DNA of 64,000 bases from contig NZ_AKJN02000005.1 of the NCBI RefSeq assembly GCF_000282315.2, forward strand, positions 186,001 to 250,000, given 5' to 3'. The position numbers and the translations under genes are program-made. The notes beneath the pieces were generated by a model, which was not told the DNA's origin, did not search any database, and saw only the letters and a program-made list of their open reading frames with translations. The stretch comes from Pseudomonas sp. GM41(2012). Its GTDB lineage: Bacteria > Pseudomonadota > Gammaproteobacteria > Pseudomonadales > Pseudomonadaceae. The stretch's first letter is position 1; each line of letters opens with the position of its first letter. Positions 7,348 through 16,348 of the stretch are shown here, one piece after another.

Positions 7348-9360
7348 ATGCACAACAATAAGAGTCACGGGTTCGCACCCTCGCGTTACACCTTGTTGGC
7401 CTCGGCCATCCTGGCCGCAGCCGTGCCGGTCGCGCAGGCGATCGAGCTCGACACAGGTAACCCGGACTGGACCGTACGTCTTGATAACACCGTGAAGTAC
7501 AACTACGGCGTACGCACCGAAAGCGCTGACAAACGCATGCTGGCAACGCCGAACAACAACGACGGCGACTACAACTTCCGCAAGGCCGGGACCAACATCA
7601 CCAACCGTGTCGACCTGTTGACCGAGATGGATGTGGTCTACCAGAACCACATGGGTTTTCGTGTCAGCGCCGCCAGTTGGTACGACAAGGCCTACGAGAA
7701 CACCGGTTCCAACTCCAACCCGTTCGTCAACGGCAACGACGCAAGGTCGGGACTGGTCGCCAACGACCCACGTCTGGCCGGAGTCACCGGTGACAACGTC
7801 GGCAACGGCAGCCCGCACCTGAGCAACTATGCCCAGCGTTATTACACCGGACCGTCCGGCGAAATCCTCGATGCCTTCGTGTTCTACAGCACCGAAGTGG
7901 GCGAGGAGTCGCTGCTCAGCGTCAAGGCCGGACAGCACAACGTGTTCTGGGGCGAGACCATTCTCAACCCGGTGCACTCGATCAGTTACGGCCAATCCGG
8001 TCTGGACCTGGCCAAACTGGCTGCCTCGCCCGGTACCGAAGCCAAGGAACTGTTCGTTCCGCGTAATCAGTTGTCGATGTCGTTCACCGTCAATCCCGAG
8101 TTGACCGTGGGTGCCCAGTATTTCCTCGATTGGGACGCCGCGCGCCTGCCGGAAGCCGGCACTTATTACGGCGGTTCCGATCTGGTCGGTTTCGGTGCGC
8201 AATCTTTCCTGCTGGGCAACACCAATGGTGTGGTGCCGGGCAGTCCGCTGGGTTGTGGTCTGGCGCCCTGCAACGGGCTGACCAATGTGCGTCGCGGTCA
8301 TGACCTGACGCCGGACAAGCGCGGTGACTGGGGCGTTATGGCCAAGTGGTCGCCGGCCTGGCTGGATGGCACCCTTGGTGTTTACTACCGCGAAACCTCG
8401 GAAATCCTGCCGCAAGCATGGCTGGATGCCAGAGGCCTGAGTTCTGCCAACCCCAACGGCACCCCGCCGGCTGGGCAAGTGCCTGCGGTGGTCAATACGC
8501 TCAACTCGCTGAGCACCGCCACCTATCAAATGGCCTACGCCGACAACATCAAGATCGTTGGCCTGAGCCTGTCCAAGGATGTGGGCGGGGTGAGTGTGGG
8601 GTCGGACCTGAACATTCGTCACAACATGCCGCTGGCCAGTATTCCGGCGATTGTCAGCACCAACAGTCCGCTGGGCCTGGGCGCGGGTCTTGGCCTGTTG
8701 CCGGCACGCACGGCTGCCACCGGTGTGGTGTATGACACCCCGGAGAGGGGCGACAGCATGGCCGCCACCGGCGACACCTTGCACTGGACGCTCAACGGTC
8801 TGATGACCATTGCCAAAACGCCGGTGTTCGATTCGGCAACCCTGCTGGGCGAGCTGTATTACAGCAACCTGCTCAAGCTCGATAGCAAGAACGAGGCGCT
8901 CTACAAGGGCAAGGACACCTATCGCGGCATCGACCAGCCGACCCGGGACAACTGGGGCATCGCGGTCAACTTCACGCCGACCTGGTACCAGGTGTTTCCC
9001 GGCGTCGACCTCAACGCACCGATGTCCGTCAACGTGGGCCTTGCCGGCGTGTCGCCAGTGTCCGGTGGCGGCGCCAAAGACACCGGTAACTATGCCGTGG
9101 GCGTGGGTGCCGTTGTGTACAACAAATACTTCGTCGACCTGAAGTACGTGGACTCCTTCGGCAAGACCGACAAGTGCGACACCAGCGGTCTGAGCACCGG
9201 CGCGGCCAATGCCGGCAGCGGCGACGGCTCCACTCCCAATGCCTTTAGCGGCAATGAAAACTACGCCTGTTACGGCGGTGGCTACTCAGCCTTCTCCGGT
9301 GGAGGGGCCACGACTGAGGACCGTGGCGCCGTTTACCTGACGATGAAAACAACTTTTTGA
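7348..9360 (+). CDS. DUF1302 outer-membrane protein
   Basis: The 670-residue protein carries a Sec signal peptide (about residues 1-31, ending VPVAQA) and then the DUF1302 start IELDTGNPDWTVRLDNTVKYNYG. The remainder is rich in alternating, tyrosine- and aspartate-containing strands and ends in phenylalanine (MKTTF), as beta-barrel outer-membrane proteins do. DUF1302 proteins occur with DUF1329 proteins in gammaproteobacteria that use hydrophobic compounds and are generally thought to be porin-like. The ATG follows GGCGGAG. It opens a long operon with DUF1329, YCF48-like, RND, acyl-CoA dehydrogenase and acyl-CoA ligase genes, implying a role in moving a hydrophobic acid or ester across the envelope. 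Confidence 0.88.
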   Translation: MHNNKSHGFAPSRYTLLASAILAAAVPVAQAIELDTGNPDWTVRLDNTVKYNYGVRTESADKRMLATPNNNDGDYNFRKAGTNITNRVDLLTEMDVVYQNHMGFRVSAASWYDKAYENTGSNSNPFVNGNDARSGLVANDPRLAGVTGDNVGNGSPHLSNYAQRYYTGPSGEILDAFVFYSTEVGEESLLSVKAGQHNVFWGETILNPVHSISYGQSGLDLAKLAASPGTEAKELFVPRNQLSMSFTVNPELTVGAQYFLDWDAARLPEAGTYYGGSDLVGFGAQSFLLGNTNGVVPGSPLGCGLAPCNGLTNVRRGHDLTPDKRGDWGVMAKWSPAWLDGTLGVYYRETSEILPQAWLDARGLSSANPNGTPPAGQVPAVVNTLNSLSTATYQMAYADNIKIVGLSLSKDVGGVSVGSDLNIRHNMPLASIPAIVSTNSPLGLGAGLGLLPARTAATGVVYDTPERGDSMAATGDTLHWTLNGLMTIAKTPVFDSATLLGELYYSNLLKLDSKNEALYKGKDTYRGIDQPTRDNWGIAVNFTPTWYQVFPGVDLNAPMSVNVGLAGVSPVSGGGAKDTGNYAVGVGAVVYNKYFVDLKYVDSFGKTDKCDTSGLSTGAANAGSGDGSTPNAFSGNENYACYGGGYSAFSGGGATTEDRGAVYLTMKTTF

Positions 9361-9401
9361 TGCACCACTGATTTGCTCAATGCAAGCAGGAGAATAACAA
9401 G

Positions 9402-10760
9402 ATGAAATTCGCAAAAACCGTGTTGGCCGCGTCGCTGGCCATGGTCCTTGCCGCCCAGGCACAGGCCGCTGTTTCAACTCAGGACGCCGCCAAATTGGGC
9501 AGCAGCCTGACCCTGGTGGGCGCCGAAAAGGCCGGGAACGCTGATGGTTCCATTCCCGCCTATGACGGTGGCCTGACCACGCCGCCGGCCAGCTTCAAAG
9601 CCGGTGACAGCATGCGTCCGGATCCCTTCGTCAACGAAAAACCGTTGCTGGTGATCGACGGCAAAAACGTCGATCAGTACAAGGGCTTGCTCAGTGCAAC
9701 CACGGCGGAACTGGCCAAACGGTTCCCGAGCTTCCACGTCAATGTCTACCCGACCCACCGCACCGTTTCGCTGCCCAAAGCCATCCTCGACAACGGCGTG
9801 AAGAATGCCAGCGGCGCCAAGTCCCTCGAAGGCGGTTTGGCCATCGATAACGTGCTGCCGGGCGTGCCGTTCCCGATCCCGCAGTCGGGCAACGAAGCGA
9901 TGTGGAACTTCCTGCTGCGCTATCAAGGCGTGAGCATCAACTCCAAGTACGACTCCTGGAACGTTGACTCCGCTGGCGTGCCGAGCCTGGCGACTACCGG
10001 CCAGGCGTTCATTTCCTATCCGATCTACGAAAACCTCGCGCAGCCGATCAGCAGCGCCGACGTGTACTACCAGATGAAGCTGTCCTACACCGGCCCCGCG
10101 CGCCGGGCCGGTGAAGCGGTGATGCTCAAGGACGCCGCCAACCCGCTGCAGCAACCGCGTCGCGCCTGGCAGTACCTGCCTGGCCAGCGTCGGGTCAAGC
10201 TGGCACCGAACCTGGCCTACGACACGCCTAACCCCGGCACCGCCGGCGCGGGCACCTACGATGATGTTTTCGTGTTCAACGGTGCACTGGATCGTTACGA
10301 CTGGAAGCTGGTAGGCAAGCAGGAAATGATCGTGCCGTACAACACCTACAAGCTGACTTACGCCCAGGATCCCAAGTCGCTGACCACCGCCAATCACCTG
10401 GCTCCCGATTATGTGCGTTGGGAAAAACACCGTGTCTGGGTGGTTGAGGGCAACCTCAAGTCCGGCGCTCGACACATCTATCAGAAGCGCCGCTTCTACC
10501 TCGATGAAGACAGCTGGACCGCTCTGGCCTCTGACCAATACGACGCCCGTGGTCAGCTGTACCGTGGCTCCTTCGCGTTCCTCAGCCAGAGCTACGACAA
10601 GCAGATCCCGGATTCCACGCCCTTCATGATCTACGACCTGGTGGGGGGGTCCTACAACATCAACGGCGTGGTCGGGCCGTACGGCGGCATCAAGTACATC
10701 GATCCGCTCTCCAAGGCGCAATGGTCGTCGGAATCCCTGGCCGGCAGCGGCATTCGCTAA
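9402..10760 (+). CDS. DUF1329 periplasmic protein
   Basis: The 452-residue protein has a signal peptide (about residues 1-23, ending AQAQA) and the DUF1329 features: an early LVGAEKAGNADGSIPAYDGGL stretch, a GLL-like region, RRVRLAP-like (QRRVKLAP) and a tyrosine- and tryptophan-rich C-terminal half. DUF1329 has a lipoprotein-carrier-like fold by family knowledge (similar to LolA/LolB), so it may shuttle lipid or hydrophobic substrate between membranes. It starts 41 bp after the DUF1302 gene with an AGGAG site, and the two families almost always travel as a pair. A strong hairpin follows the gene. Confidence 0.87.
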   Translation: MKFAKTVLAASLAMVLAAQAQAAVSTQDAAKLGSSLTLVGAEKAGNADGSIPAYDGGLTTPPASFKAGDSMRPDPFVNEKPLLVIDGKNVDQYKGLLSATTAELAKRFPSFHVNVYPTHRTVSLPKAILDNGVKNASGAKSLEGGLAIDNVLPGVPFPIPQSGNEAMWNFLLRYQGVSINSKYDSWNVDSAGVPSLATTGQAFISYPIYENLAQPISSADVYYQMKLSYTGPARRAGEAVMLKDAANPLQQPRRAWQYLPGQRRVKLAPNLAYDTPNPGTAGAGTYDDVFVFNGALDRYDWKLVGKQEMIVPYNTYKLTYAQDPKSLTTANHLAPDYVRWEKHRVWVVEGNLKSGARHIYQKRRFYLDEDSWTALASDQYDARGQLYRGSFAFLSQSYDKQIPDSTPFMIYDLVGGSYNINGVVGPYGGIKYIDPLSKAQWSSESLAGSGIR

Positions 10761-10779
10761 GCCAAACGCAAAAAAGCGC

Positions 10780-10817
10780 CCGCAAGGTCCACGGCTCACA
10801 AGGCGTGGACCCTGCGG
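10780..10817 (+). other. strong intergenic stem-loop within the operon
   Basis: CCGCA at 10780-10784 and GGTCCACG at 10786-10793 pair with CGTGGACC at 10804-10811 and TGCGG at 10813-10817, with a ten-base loop. There is no T tract after it. It may protect the upstream DUF1302-DUF1329 mRNA or attenuate reading into the downstream genes. Confidence 0.6.
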
Positions 10818-10909
10818 CGGTTGGTGCACGCCGATCGTCGTGGGCGCCAGGTGTGAACGTCAGACACACGGATGTGTGTCCCGGCGCGGTTTTCCGAAGA
10901 GGACGCGGT

Positions 10910-11983
10910 ATGTGTTCGTATAAGAATTATTTGCAGGTGGCGTTTGGGGTTGTGCTCGGCCTGTTGCAGGGCGTCACCCACGCGGCCGATTACGTCGATG
11001 TGCTGGACCTGCCCGCCAGGGTCAGTGCCTTGGCCATCAACAGTCCGTTGTCCGGCATGGCCCGCGCCGGTGAGCGCGTGATCGCCGTCGGCCAGCGTGG
11101 CCATATTCTGTTTTCCGACGATGCCGGCCAGCACTGGCAGCAGGCAGCGGTGCCGGTCAGTGCCGACCTCAATGCCGTCAGCTTTCCATCCGCCACTCAG
11201 GGCTGGGCGGTGGGCGGCGACGGTGTGGTGTTGCACAGCAACGACGCGGGGGCGACCTGGCGCAAGCAACTGGACGGCCGCGAGATCGGTGCCTTGTTGG
11301 TCAAGCATTACGGCGCGTTGGTCAGTGCAGAACCGGGCAACGAACAATGGCCACTGTTGGTCGCCGAAGGTGAGCGCCTGGTGGCGCAGGGCGCCGACAA
11401 GCCCTTGCTCGATGTCTGGTTCGCCAACGACCGCCTCGGCTATGTGGTCGGGGTGTTCAACCTGATCCTGCGCACCGAAGACGGCGGCCAGAGCTGGACC
11501 CCGTTCCAGGACCGCACCGACAACCCGCAGGGCTTTCACCTCAACGCCATCGCCTCCACCGGTGATGCGCTGTACATCGCCGGCGAGCAGGGCTTGTTGC
11601 TGAAATGGAATGACACCCAACAGCGCTTCGCCGCTGTGCAGACACCTTATCAGGGCAGTTTTTTCGGTGTGCTCGGCAAGCCCGGGGAAGCGCTCGTGTA
11701 TGGCTTGCGCGGCAATGTGCTGCGCAGCACCGATGGCGGTCTCAGCTGGACCCCGCAGGACAGTGGCCTGCGCGTCAGCATCACCGCCGGCATCGTCGAT
11801 GCCCATGGTGATTACCGCCTGTTCACTCAGGGCGGGCAGATGCTGGTGAGCCAGGGCGCCGGTGCGCAAATGCACTGGTTGCAGCAAGCCGAACCGGTTC
11901 CGGTGACGGGCGTCACGCGCGCCGCCAACGGTGCGCTGGTGGTGGTTGGCAGCCGTGGTGCACGGACGCTGTCCGTTGAATAA
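10910..11983 (+). CDS. YCF48-like/BNR-repeat exported protein
   Basis: This 357-residue protein has a signal peptide (about residues 1-25, ending VTHA) and a beta-propeller made of BNR-type repeats, seen as SDDAGQHW, SNDAGATW, TEDGGQSW and STDGGLSW. Such YCF48-like propellers resemble the photosystem II assembly factor HCF136 and are often encoded next to an RND exporter in these lipid-associated clusters. The ATG at 10910 follows GAAGAGGA and gives a clean signal peptide, so a longer in-frame extension is rejected. It ends 31 bp before the RND gene and probably forms a periplasmic accessory to it. Confidence 0.83.
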   Translation: MCSYKNYLQVAFGVVLGLLQGVTHAADYVDVLDLPARVSALAINSPLSGMARAGERVIAVGQRGHILFSDDAGQHWQQAAVPVSADLNAVSFPSATQGWAVGGDGVVLHSNDAGATWRKQLDGREIGALLVKHYGALVSAEPGNEQWPLLVAEGERLVAQGADKPLLDVWFANDRLGYVVGVFNLILRTEDGGQSWTPFQDRTDNPQGFHLNAIASTGDALYIAGEQGLLLKWNDTQQRFAAVQTPYQGSFFGVLGKPGEALVYGLRGNVLRSTDGGLSWTPQDSGLRVSITAGIVDAHGDYRLFTQGGQMLVSQGAGAQMHWLQQAEPVPVTGVTRAANGALVVVGSRGARTLSVE

Positions 11984-12014
11984 GCCCTCGAACCCTTAGA
12001 GCGAGAACCCAGAC

Positions 12015-14531
12015 ATGGGCAATATCAAACAAGAAACCATGCCGGTGATCCGCGATCTGCGGGACTTCGACCGCCAATCCGGCAATCGGCTGGAGCGGTT
12101 GGTGTTCAACTACCGTCCGCTGTTCATGCTGCTGATGGCGCTGGCCACCGTGGTGTTGGGCTACATGGCCGCGACTCGCCTGGAGCTGCGTCCCAGCTTC
12201 GAAAAAATGATTCCGCAGAGTCAACCGTACATCCAGAATTTCCTGGAAAACCGCCAGTCGCTGCGCGGGTTGGGCAACTCGGTGCGGGTGGTGGTGGAGA
12301 ACACCCAGGGCGATATCTTCGACCCCGGTTACCTGGACGTGCTCAAGCAGGTCAACGACAAATTGTTCCTCACCGAAGGCGTCGACCGCGCCTGGATGAA
12401 GTCGTTGTGGAGCCCGGCGGTGCGCTGGACCGAAGTCACCGAGGAAGGGTTCCAGGGTGGTCCGGTGATGCCCGATACCTATGAGGGCAAGCCTGAGCAA
12501 ATAGAACAGCTGCGCCAGAACATTTCCCGCGCCGGTATCGTCGGCAGTCTGGTGGCCAGCGACTACAAATCGAGCATGCTGATCGTGCCGCTGCTGGACA
12601 AGGCCACGGCCAGCGGTCAGCGCATCGACTACCACGCCTTTTCGCAGATGCTCGAAGAGCAGTTGCGCGACAAGATCGAATTCGCCGGTGACAGCGCTGC
12701 ACGCAAGGCCGGGGAGGAGGGCAAGGGCCAGTACAAAGTCCGGGTGATCGGTTTCGCCAAACTGATGGGCGACCTGATCGACGGGCTGATTCAGGTGATG
12801 ATGTTCTTCGGCCTGGCCGTCGTCACTTCGCTGATCATTATTTACGCCTACACCCGATGCGTTCGCAGCACCTTGCTGGTGGTCGGCTGCTCGCTGATCG
12901 CGGTGGTCTGGCAACTCGGCATCGTCGCCTGGCTCGGCTATGCCATCGACCCGTACTCGGTGCTGGTGCCTTTTCTGATTTTCGCCATCGGCGTGTCCCA
13001 TGCGGCGCAGAAGATGAACGGGATCATGCAAGACATCGCCCGTGGCACCCACAAACTGATCGCCGCGCGCTACACCTTCCGCCGTCTGTTCATTGCCGGC
13101 GTCACCGCGCTGCTGGCTGACGCCGTCGGATTCGCGGTGCTGATGCTGATCGATATTCCGGTGATCCGCGACCTGGCGATCACCGCCAGTATCGGTGTGG
13201 CGGTGCTGATTTTCACCTCGCTGTTGCTGATGCCGGTGGCGCTGTCTTATGTCGGTGTCGGCGCTAGGGCTGCCGAGCGTGCGCTGAAAATCGACACGCG
13301 CGCGGAAGGGCACAAAGGCTTCGGCAAACTGTGGGACTTGCTCGACCGCTTCACCACGCGCAAGTGGGCCGCCGGGGCGGTATTGGTCGCGGTGCTGATG
13401 GGCATCGGCGGCTTCATGGTCAGCTTGCAGCTGAAGATCGGCGATCTGGAAAGTGGCGCACCGGAGTTGCGTGCCGACTCGCGCTATAACCGTGACAACG
13501 CCTACATCACCAGCCACTACGCGCTGTCCAGCGACCTGTTCGCGGTGATGATCAAGACTGCGCCGGAAGGCTGCTTGAACTACAAGACGCTGGTCCTCGC
13601 CGACCGTCTGGCCTGGGAACTGCAGCAGTACCCGGGCGTACAGGCCACGGCTTCGTTGGTCAACGCGGTGCGCCAAATCACCGCCGGCACCTACGAAGGC
13701 AACCCCAAGCTCAACAGCATCCAGCGCAATCAGGACGTGCTGAACTACGCCGCGCAGCAAGCCTCGGTCAACTCCCCGGAGTTGTTCAACACCGATTGTT
13801 CGCTGATGCCGGTGATCACCTTCCTCAAGGACCACAAGGCCGAGACGCTGGATGCCGTGGTGGGCATCGCCGAGAAATTTGCCCGGGAGAACAACAGCGA
13901 AGATCGCCAGTTTCTGCTGGCGGCCGGGTCGGCCGGGATTGAAGCAGCGACCAACATCGTGGTTCGCGAGGCCAATCGCACCATGCTGCTTTACGTCTAT
14001 GCGGCGGTGACGCTGTTCTGCCTGATCACCTTCCGCAGTTGGCGCGCAACCCTGGTCGCCCTGTTGCCACTGGTGCTGACGTCGATCCTTTGCGAGGCGT
14101 TGATGGTGGCCATGGGCATTGGCGTGAAGGTCGCGACCCTGCCGGTGATCGCATTGGGCGTGGGGATTGGCGTGGACTACGCGTTGTACCTGCTCAGCGT
14201 GCAGTTGCATTTCCAGCGCCAGGGCCTGCCGCTGTCTCAGGCTTACCGCAACGCTGTGTCGTTTACCGGCCGGGTCGTGGGCCTGGTGGGCATCACCCTG
14301 GCGGCCGGCGTGGTGTGCTGGGTCTGGTCGCCGATCAAGTTCCAGGCCGACATGGGCATCCTGCTGACCTTCATGTTCCTGTGGAACATGCTCGGCGCGC
14401 TGGTGCTGATTCCTGCCCTGTCGTACTTCCTGCTGCGTCACCCCGTTCCGCAAGTCCACGTGGCGCAAGCCGCTGAAACCGATACATCTCAACGCCAGGG
14501 CATGCCGCATGCCCTGACCACTTCCGAGTAA
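12015..14531 (+). CDS. RND/MMPL-family transporter
   Basis: The 838-residue inner-membrane protein has the RND topology: one helix near residue 40, a large periplasmic loop, five helices between about 255 and 415, another helix near 455, a second periplasmic loop, and five helices from about 655 to the end. Segments such as LPVIALGVGIGVDYALYLL match the MMPL/HpnN-like branch, which exports lipids or hydrophobic molecules rather than drugs. It is encoded between a YCF48-like propeller and an acyl-CoA dehydrogenase, which fits transport of a fatty-acid-like or terpenoid-like substrate. No membrane-fusion protein is present, as is normal for this branch. Direction of transport is unknown. Confidence 0.88.
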   Translation: MGNIKQETMPVIRDLRDFDRQSGNRLERLVFNYRPLFMLLMALATVVLGYMAATRLELRPSFEKMIPQSQPYIQNFLENRQSLRGLGNSVRVVVENTQGDIFDPGYLDVLKQVNDKLFLTEGVDRAWMKSLWSPAVRWTEVTEEGFQGGPVMPDTYEGKPEQIEQLRQNISRAGIVGSLVASDYKSSMLIVPLLDKATASGQRIDYHAFSQMLEEQLRDKIEFAGDSAARKAGEEGKGQYKVRVIGFAKLMGDLIDGLIQVMMFFGLAVVTSLIIIYAYTRCVRSTLLVVGCSLIAVVWQLGIVAWLGYAIDPYSVLVPFLIFAIGVSHAAQKMNGIMQDIARGTHKLIAARYTFRRLFIAGVTALLADAVGFAVLMLIDIPVIRDLAITASIGVAVLIFTSLLLMPVALSYVGVGARAAERALKIDTRAEGHKGFGKLWDLLDRFTTRKWAAGAVLVAVLMGIGGFMVSLQLKIGDLESGAPELRADSRYNRDNAYITSHYALSSDLFAVMIKTAPEGCLNYKTLVLADRLAWELQQYPGVQATASLVNAVRQITAGTYEGNPKLNSIQRNQDVLNYAAQQASVNSPELFNTDCSLMPVITFLKDHKAETLDAVVGIAEKFARENNSEDRQFLLAAGSAGIEAATNIVVREANRTMLLYVYAAVTLFCLITFRSWRATLVALLPLVLTSILCEALMVAMGIGVKVATLPVIALGVGIGVDYALYLLSVQLHFQRQGLPLSQAYRNAVSFTGRVVGLVGITLAAGVVCWVWSPIKFQADMGILLTFMFLWNMLGALVLIPALSYFLLRHPVPQVHVAQAAETDTSQRQGMPHALTTSE

Positions 14532-14538
14532 GCCAACC

Positions 14539-16317
14539 ATGTCTGATTACAAAGCTCCTTTGCGCGATATGCGCTTCGTGCTCAACGAAGTCTTCAAGGT
14601 GTCCAGCTTATGGGCCCAATTGCCTGGCCTGGCCGAGGTGATCGATGAAGAAACAGCCGCTGCGATCCTTGAAGAGGCCGGCAAAATCAGTGGTGAAGTT
14701 ATCGCACCGCTGAACCGCAGCAGCGACGAGCAGGGCTGCACCTGGAGCAACGGCGCCGTCCAGGCGCCGGACGGTTTTGTCGCGGCCTACCAGGCATTCG
14801 CCGACGGCGGTTGGGTGGGTGTTGGCGGTGATCCGCAATTCGGTGGCATGGGCATGCCCAAGGCCATTTCGGCTCAGGTCGAGGAGATGGTCAACTCGGC
14901 AAGCCTGTCGTTCGGCCTGTACCCGATGCTGACCGCCGGCGCGTGCCTATCGATCAATGCCCACGCCAGTCGGGAGCTCAAGGAACGCTATCTGCCGAAC
15001 ATGTACGCCGGCACCTGGACCGGTTCAATGTGCCTGACCGAGGCGCATGCCGGCACGGACCTGGGCCTGATTCGCACCCGTGCCGAACCTCAGGCCGACG
15101 GCAGTTTCAAGATCAGCGGCAGCAAGATTTTCATCACCGGCGGCGAGCACGACCTGACTGAAAACATCATTCATTTGGTGCTCGCCCGGTTACCGGATGC
15201 ACCGGCAGGTCCCAAGGGGATTTCGCTGTTTCTGGTGCCCAAGGTGCTGGTCAATGCCGATGGCTCGCTGGGTGAACGCAACTCGCTGTCCTGCGGTTCC
15301 ATCGAGCACAAGATGGGTATCAAGGCCTCCGCTACGTGCGTGATGAACTTTGACGAGGCGACCGGCTGGATCATCGATGCGCCGAACAAGGGCCTGGCGG
15401 CGATGTTCACCATGATGAACTACGAACGTCTGGGCGTGGGTATCCAGGGCCTGGCGTTGGGTGAGCGTTCGTACCAGAACGCCGTCGAATACGCCCGTGA
15501 CCGTCTGCAAAGTCGTTCGCCGACGGGCGCGCAGAACAAGGACAAAGCCGCCGATCCGATCATCGTGCACCCGGATGTACGGCGGATGCTGTTGACCATG
15601 AAAGCCTTGAACGAAGGCGGGCGGGCGTTTTCCAGCTACGTGGCCCTGCAACTGGATACCGTCAAGTACAGCGATGACGCGGCAACCCGCAGCCGCGCTC
15701 AGGAACTGGTGTCGCTGCTGACCCCGGTGGCCAAGGCGTTCCTCACCGACATGGGGCTGGAAACCACGGTGCATGGCCAGCAGGTCTTCGGCGGCCACGG
15801 TTACATCCGCGAATGGGGCCAGGAACAATTGGTTCGCGACGTGCGCATCACCCAGATCTACGAAGGCACCAACGGCATCCAGTCACTGGACCTGGCCGGG
15901 CGCAAAATCGTCGGCAGCGGCGGGGCGCTGTACCGGCTGTTCGCTTCGGAAATCCGCAACTTTACCGCCAATGCCTGCGCTGACCTCGGTGAGTTCACCA
16001 AACCGTTGAACGCCGCCGTCGACACCCTCGACGAACTGACTGCCTGGCTGCTGGACCGAGCCCAGAACAACCCGAATGAAATCGGTGCGGCTTCGGTCGA
16101 GTACCTGCACGTGTTCGGCTACACCGCGTACGCCTACATGTGGGCGCGAATGGCCAAGGCGGCCATGAGCACGCATTCCAAAGACGATTTCTACGCCAGC
16201 AAACTGGCCACCGCGCGCTTCTACTTCGCCCGTCTGCTGCCGCGTATCCATTCGTTGAGCGCATCGGCCAAGGCGGGCAGCGAATGCCTTTATCAATTGG
16301 ATGCAGAGCAGTTCTGA
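14539..16317 (+). CDS. acyl-CoA dehydrogenase (long form with C-terminal extension)
   Basis: The 592-residue flavoenzyme has the acyl-CoA dehydrogenase pattern: MCLTEAHAGTDLG and KIFITGGEHDLTEN in the middle domain, GGHGYIREWGQEQLVRD in the C-terminal domain, and YEGTNGIQSLDL carrying the usual catalytic glutamate. It is longer than short-chain enzymes because of an extra C-terminal region, as in many FadE-like enzymes of pseudomonads. It starts eight bases after the RND stop and lies before an acyl-CoA ligase, so it should catalyse alpha,beta-dehydrogenation of the CoA ester produced by that ligase. Chain length or branching preference cannot be deduced. Confidence 0.92.
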   Translation: MSDYKAPLRDMRFVLNEVFKVSSLWAQLPGLAEVIDEETAAAILEEAGKISGEVIAPLNRSSDEQGCTWSNGAVQAPDGFVAAYQAFADGGWVGVGGDPQFGGMGMPKAISAQVEEMVNSASLSFGLYPMLTAGACLSINAHASRELKERYLPNMYAGTWTGSMCLTEAHAGTDLGLIRTRAEPQADGSFKISGSKIFITGGEHDLTENIIHLVLARLPDAPAGPKGISLFLVPKVLVNADGSLGERNSLSCGSIEHKMGIKASATCVMNFDEATGWIIDAPNKGLAAMFTMMNYERLGVGIQGLALGERSYQNAVEYARDRLQSRSPTGAQNKDKAADPIIVHPDVRRMLLTMKALNEGGRAFSSYVALQLDTVKYSDDAATRSRAQELVSLLTPVAKAFLTDMGLETTVHGQQVFGGHGYIREWGQEQLVRDVRITQIYEGTNGIQSLDLAGRKIVGSGGALYRLFASEIRNFTANACADLGEFTKPLNAAVDTLDELTAWLLDRAQNNPNEIGAASVEYLHVFGYTAYAYMWARMAKAAMSTHSKDDFYASKLATARFYFARLLPRIHSLSASAKAGSECLYQLDAEQF

Positions 16318-16348
16318 GCCCACGTAAAAAGGACCGGGAACCACAACC

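Noticed and set aside
11913..14540. 875-codon antisense frame across the RND gene
   Set aside because: It is a histidine- and glutamine-rich shadow of the plus-strand RND transporter, caused by high third-position GC. No family is recognisable in it.
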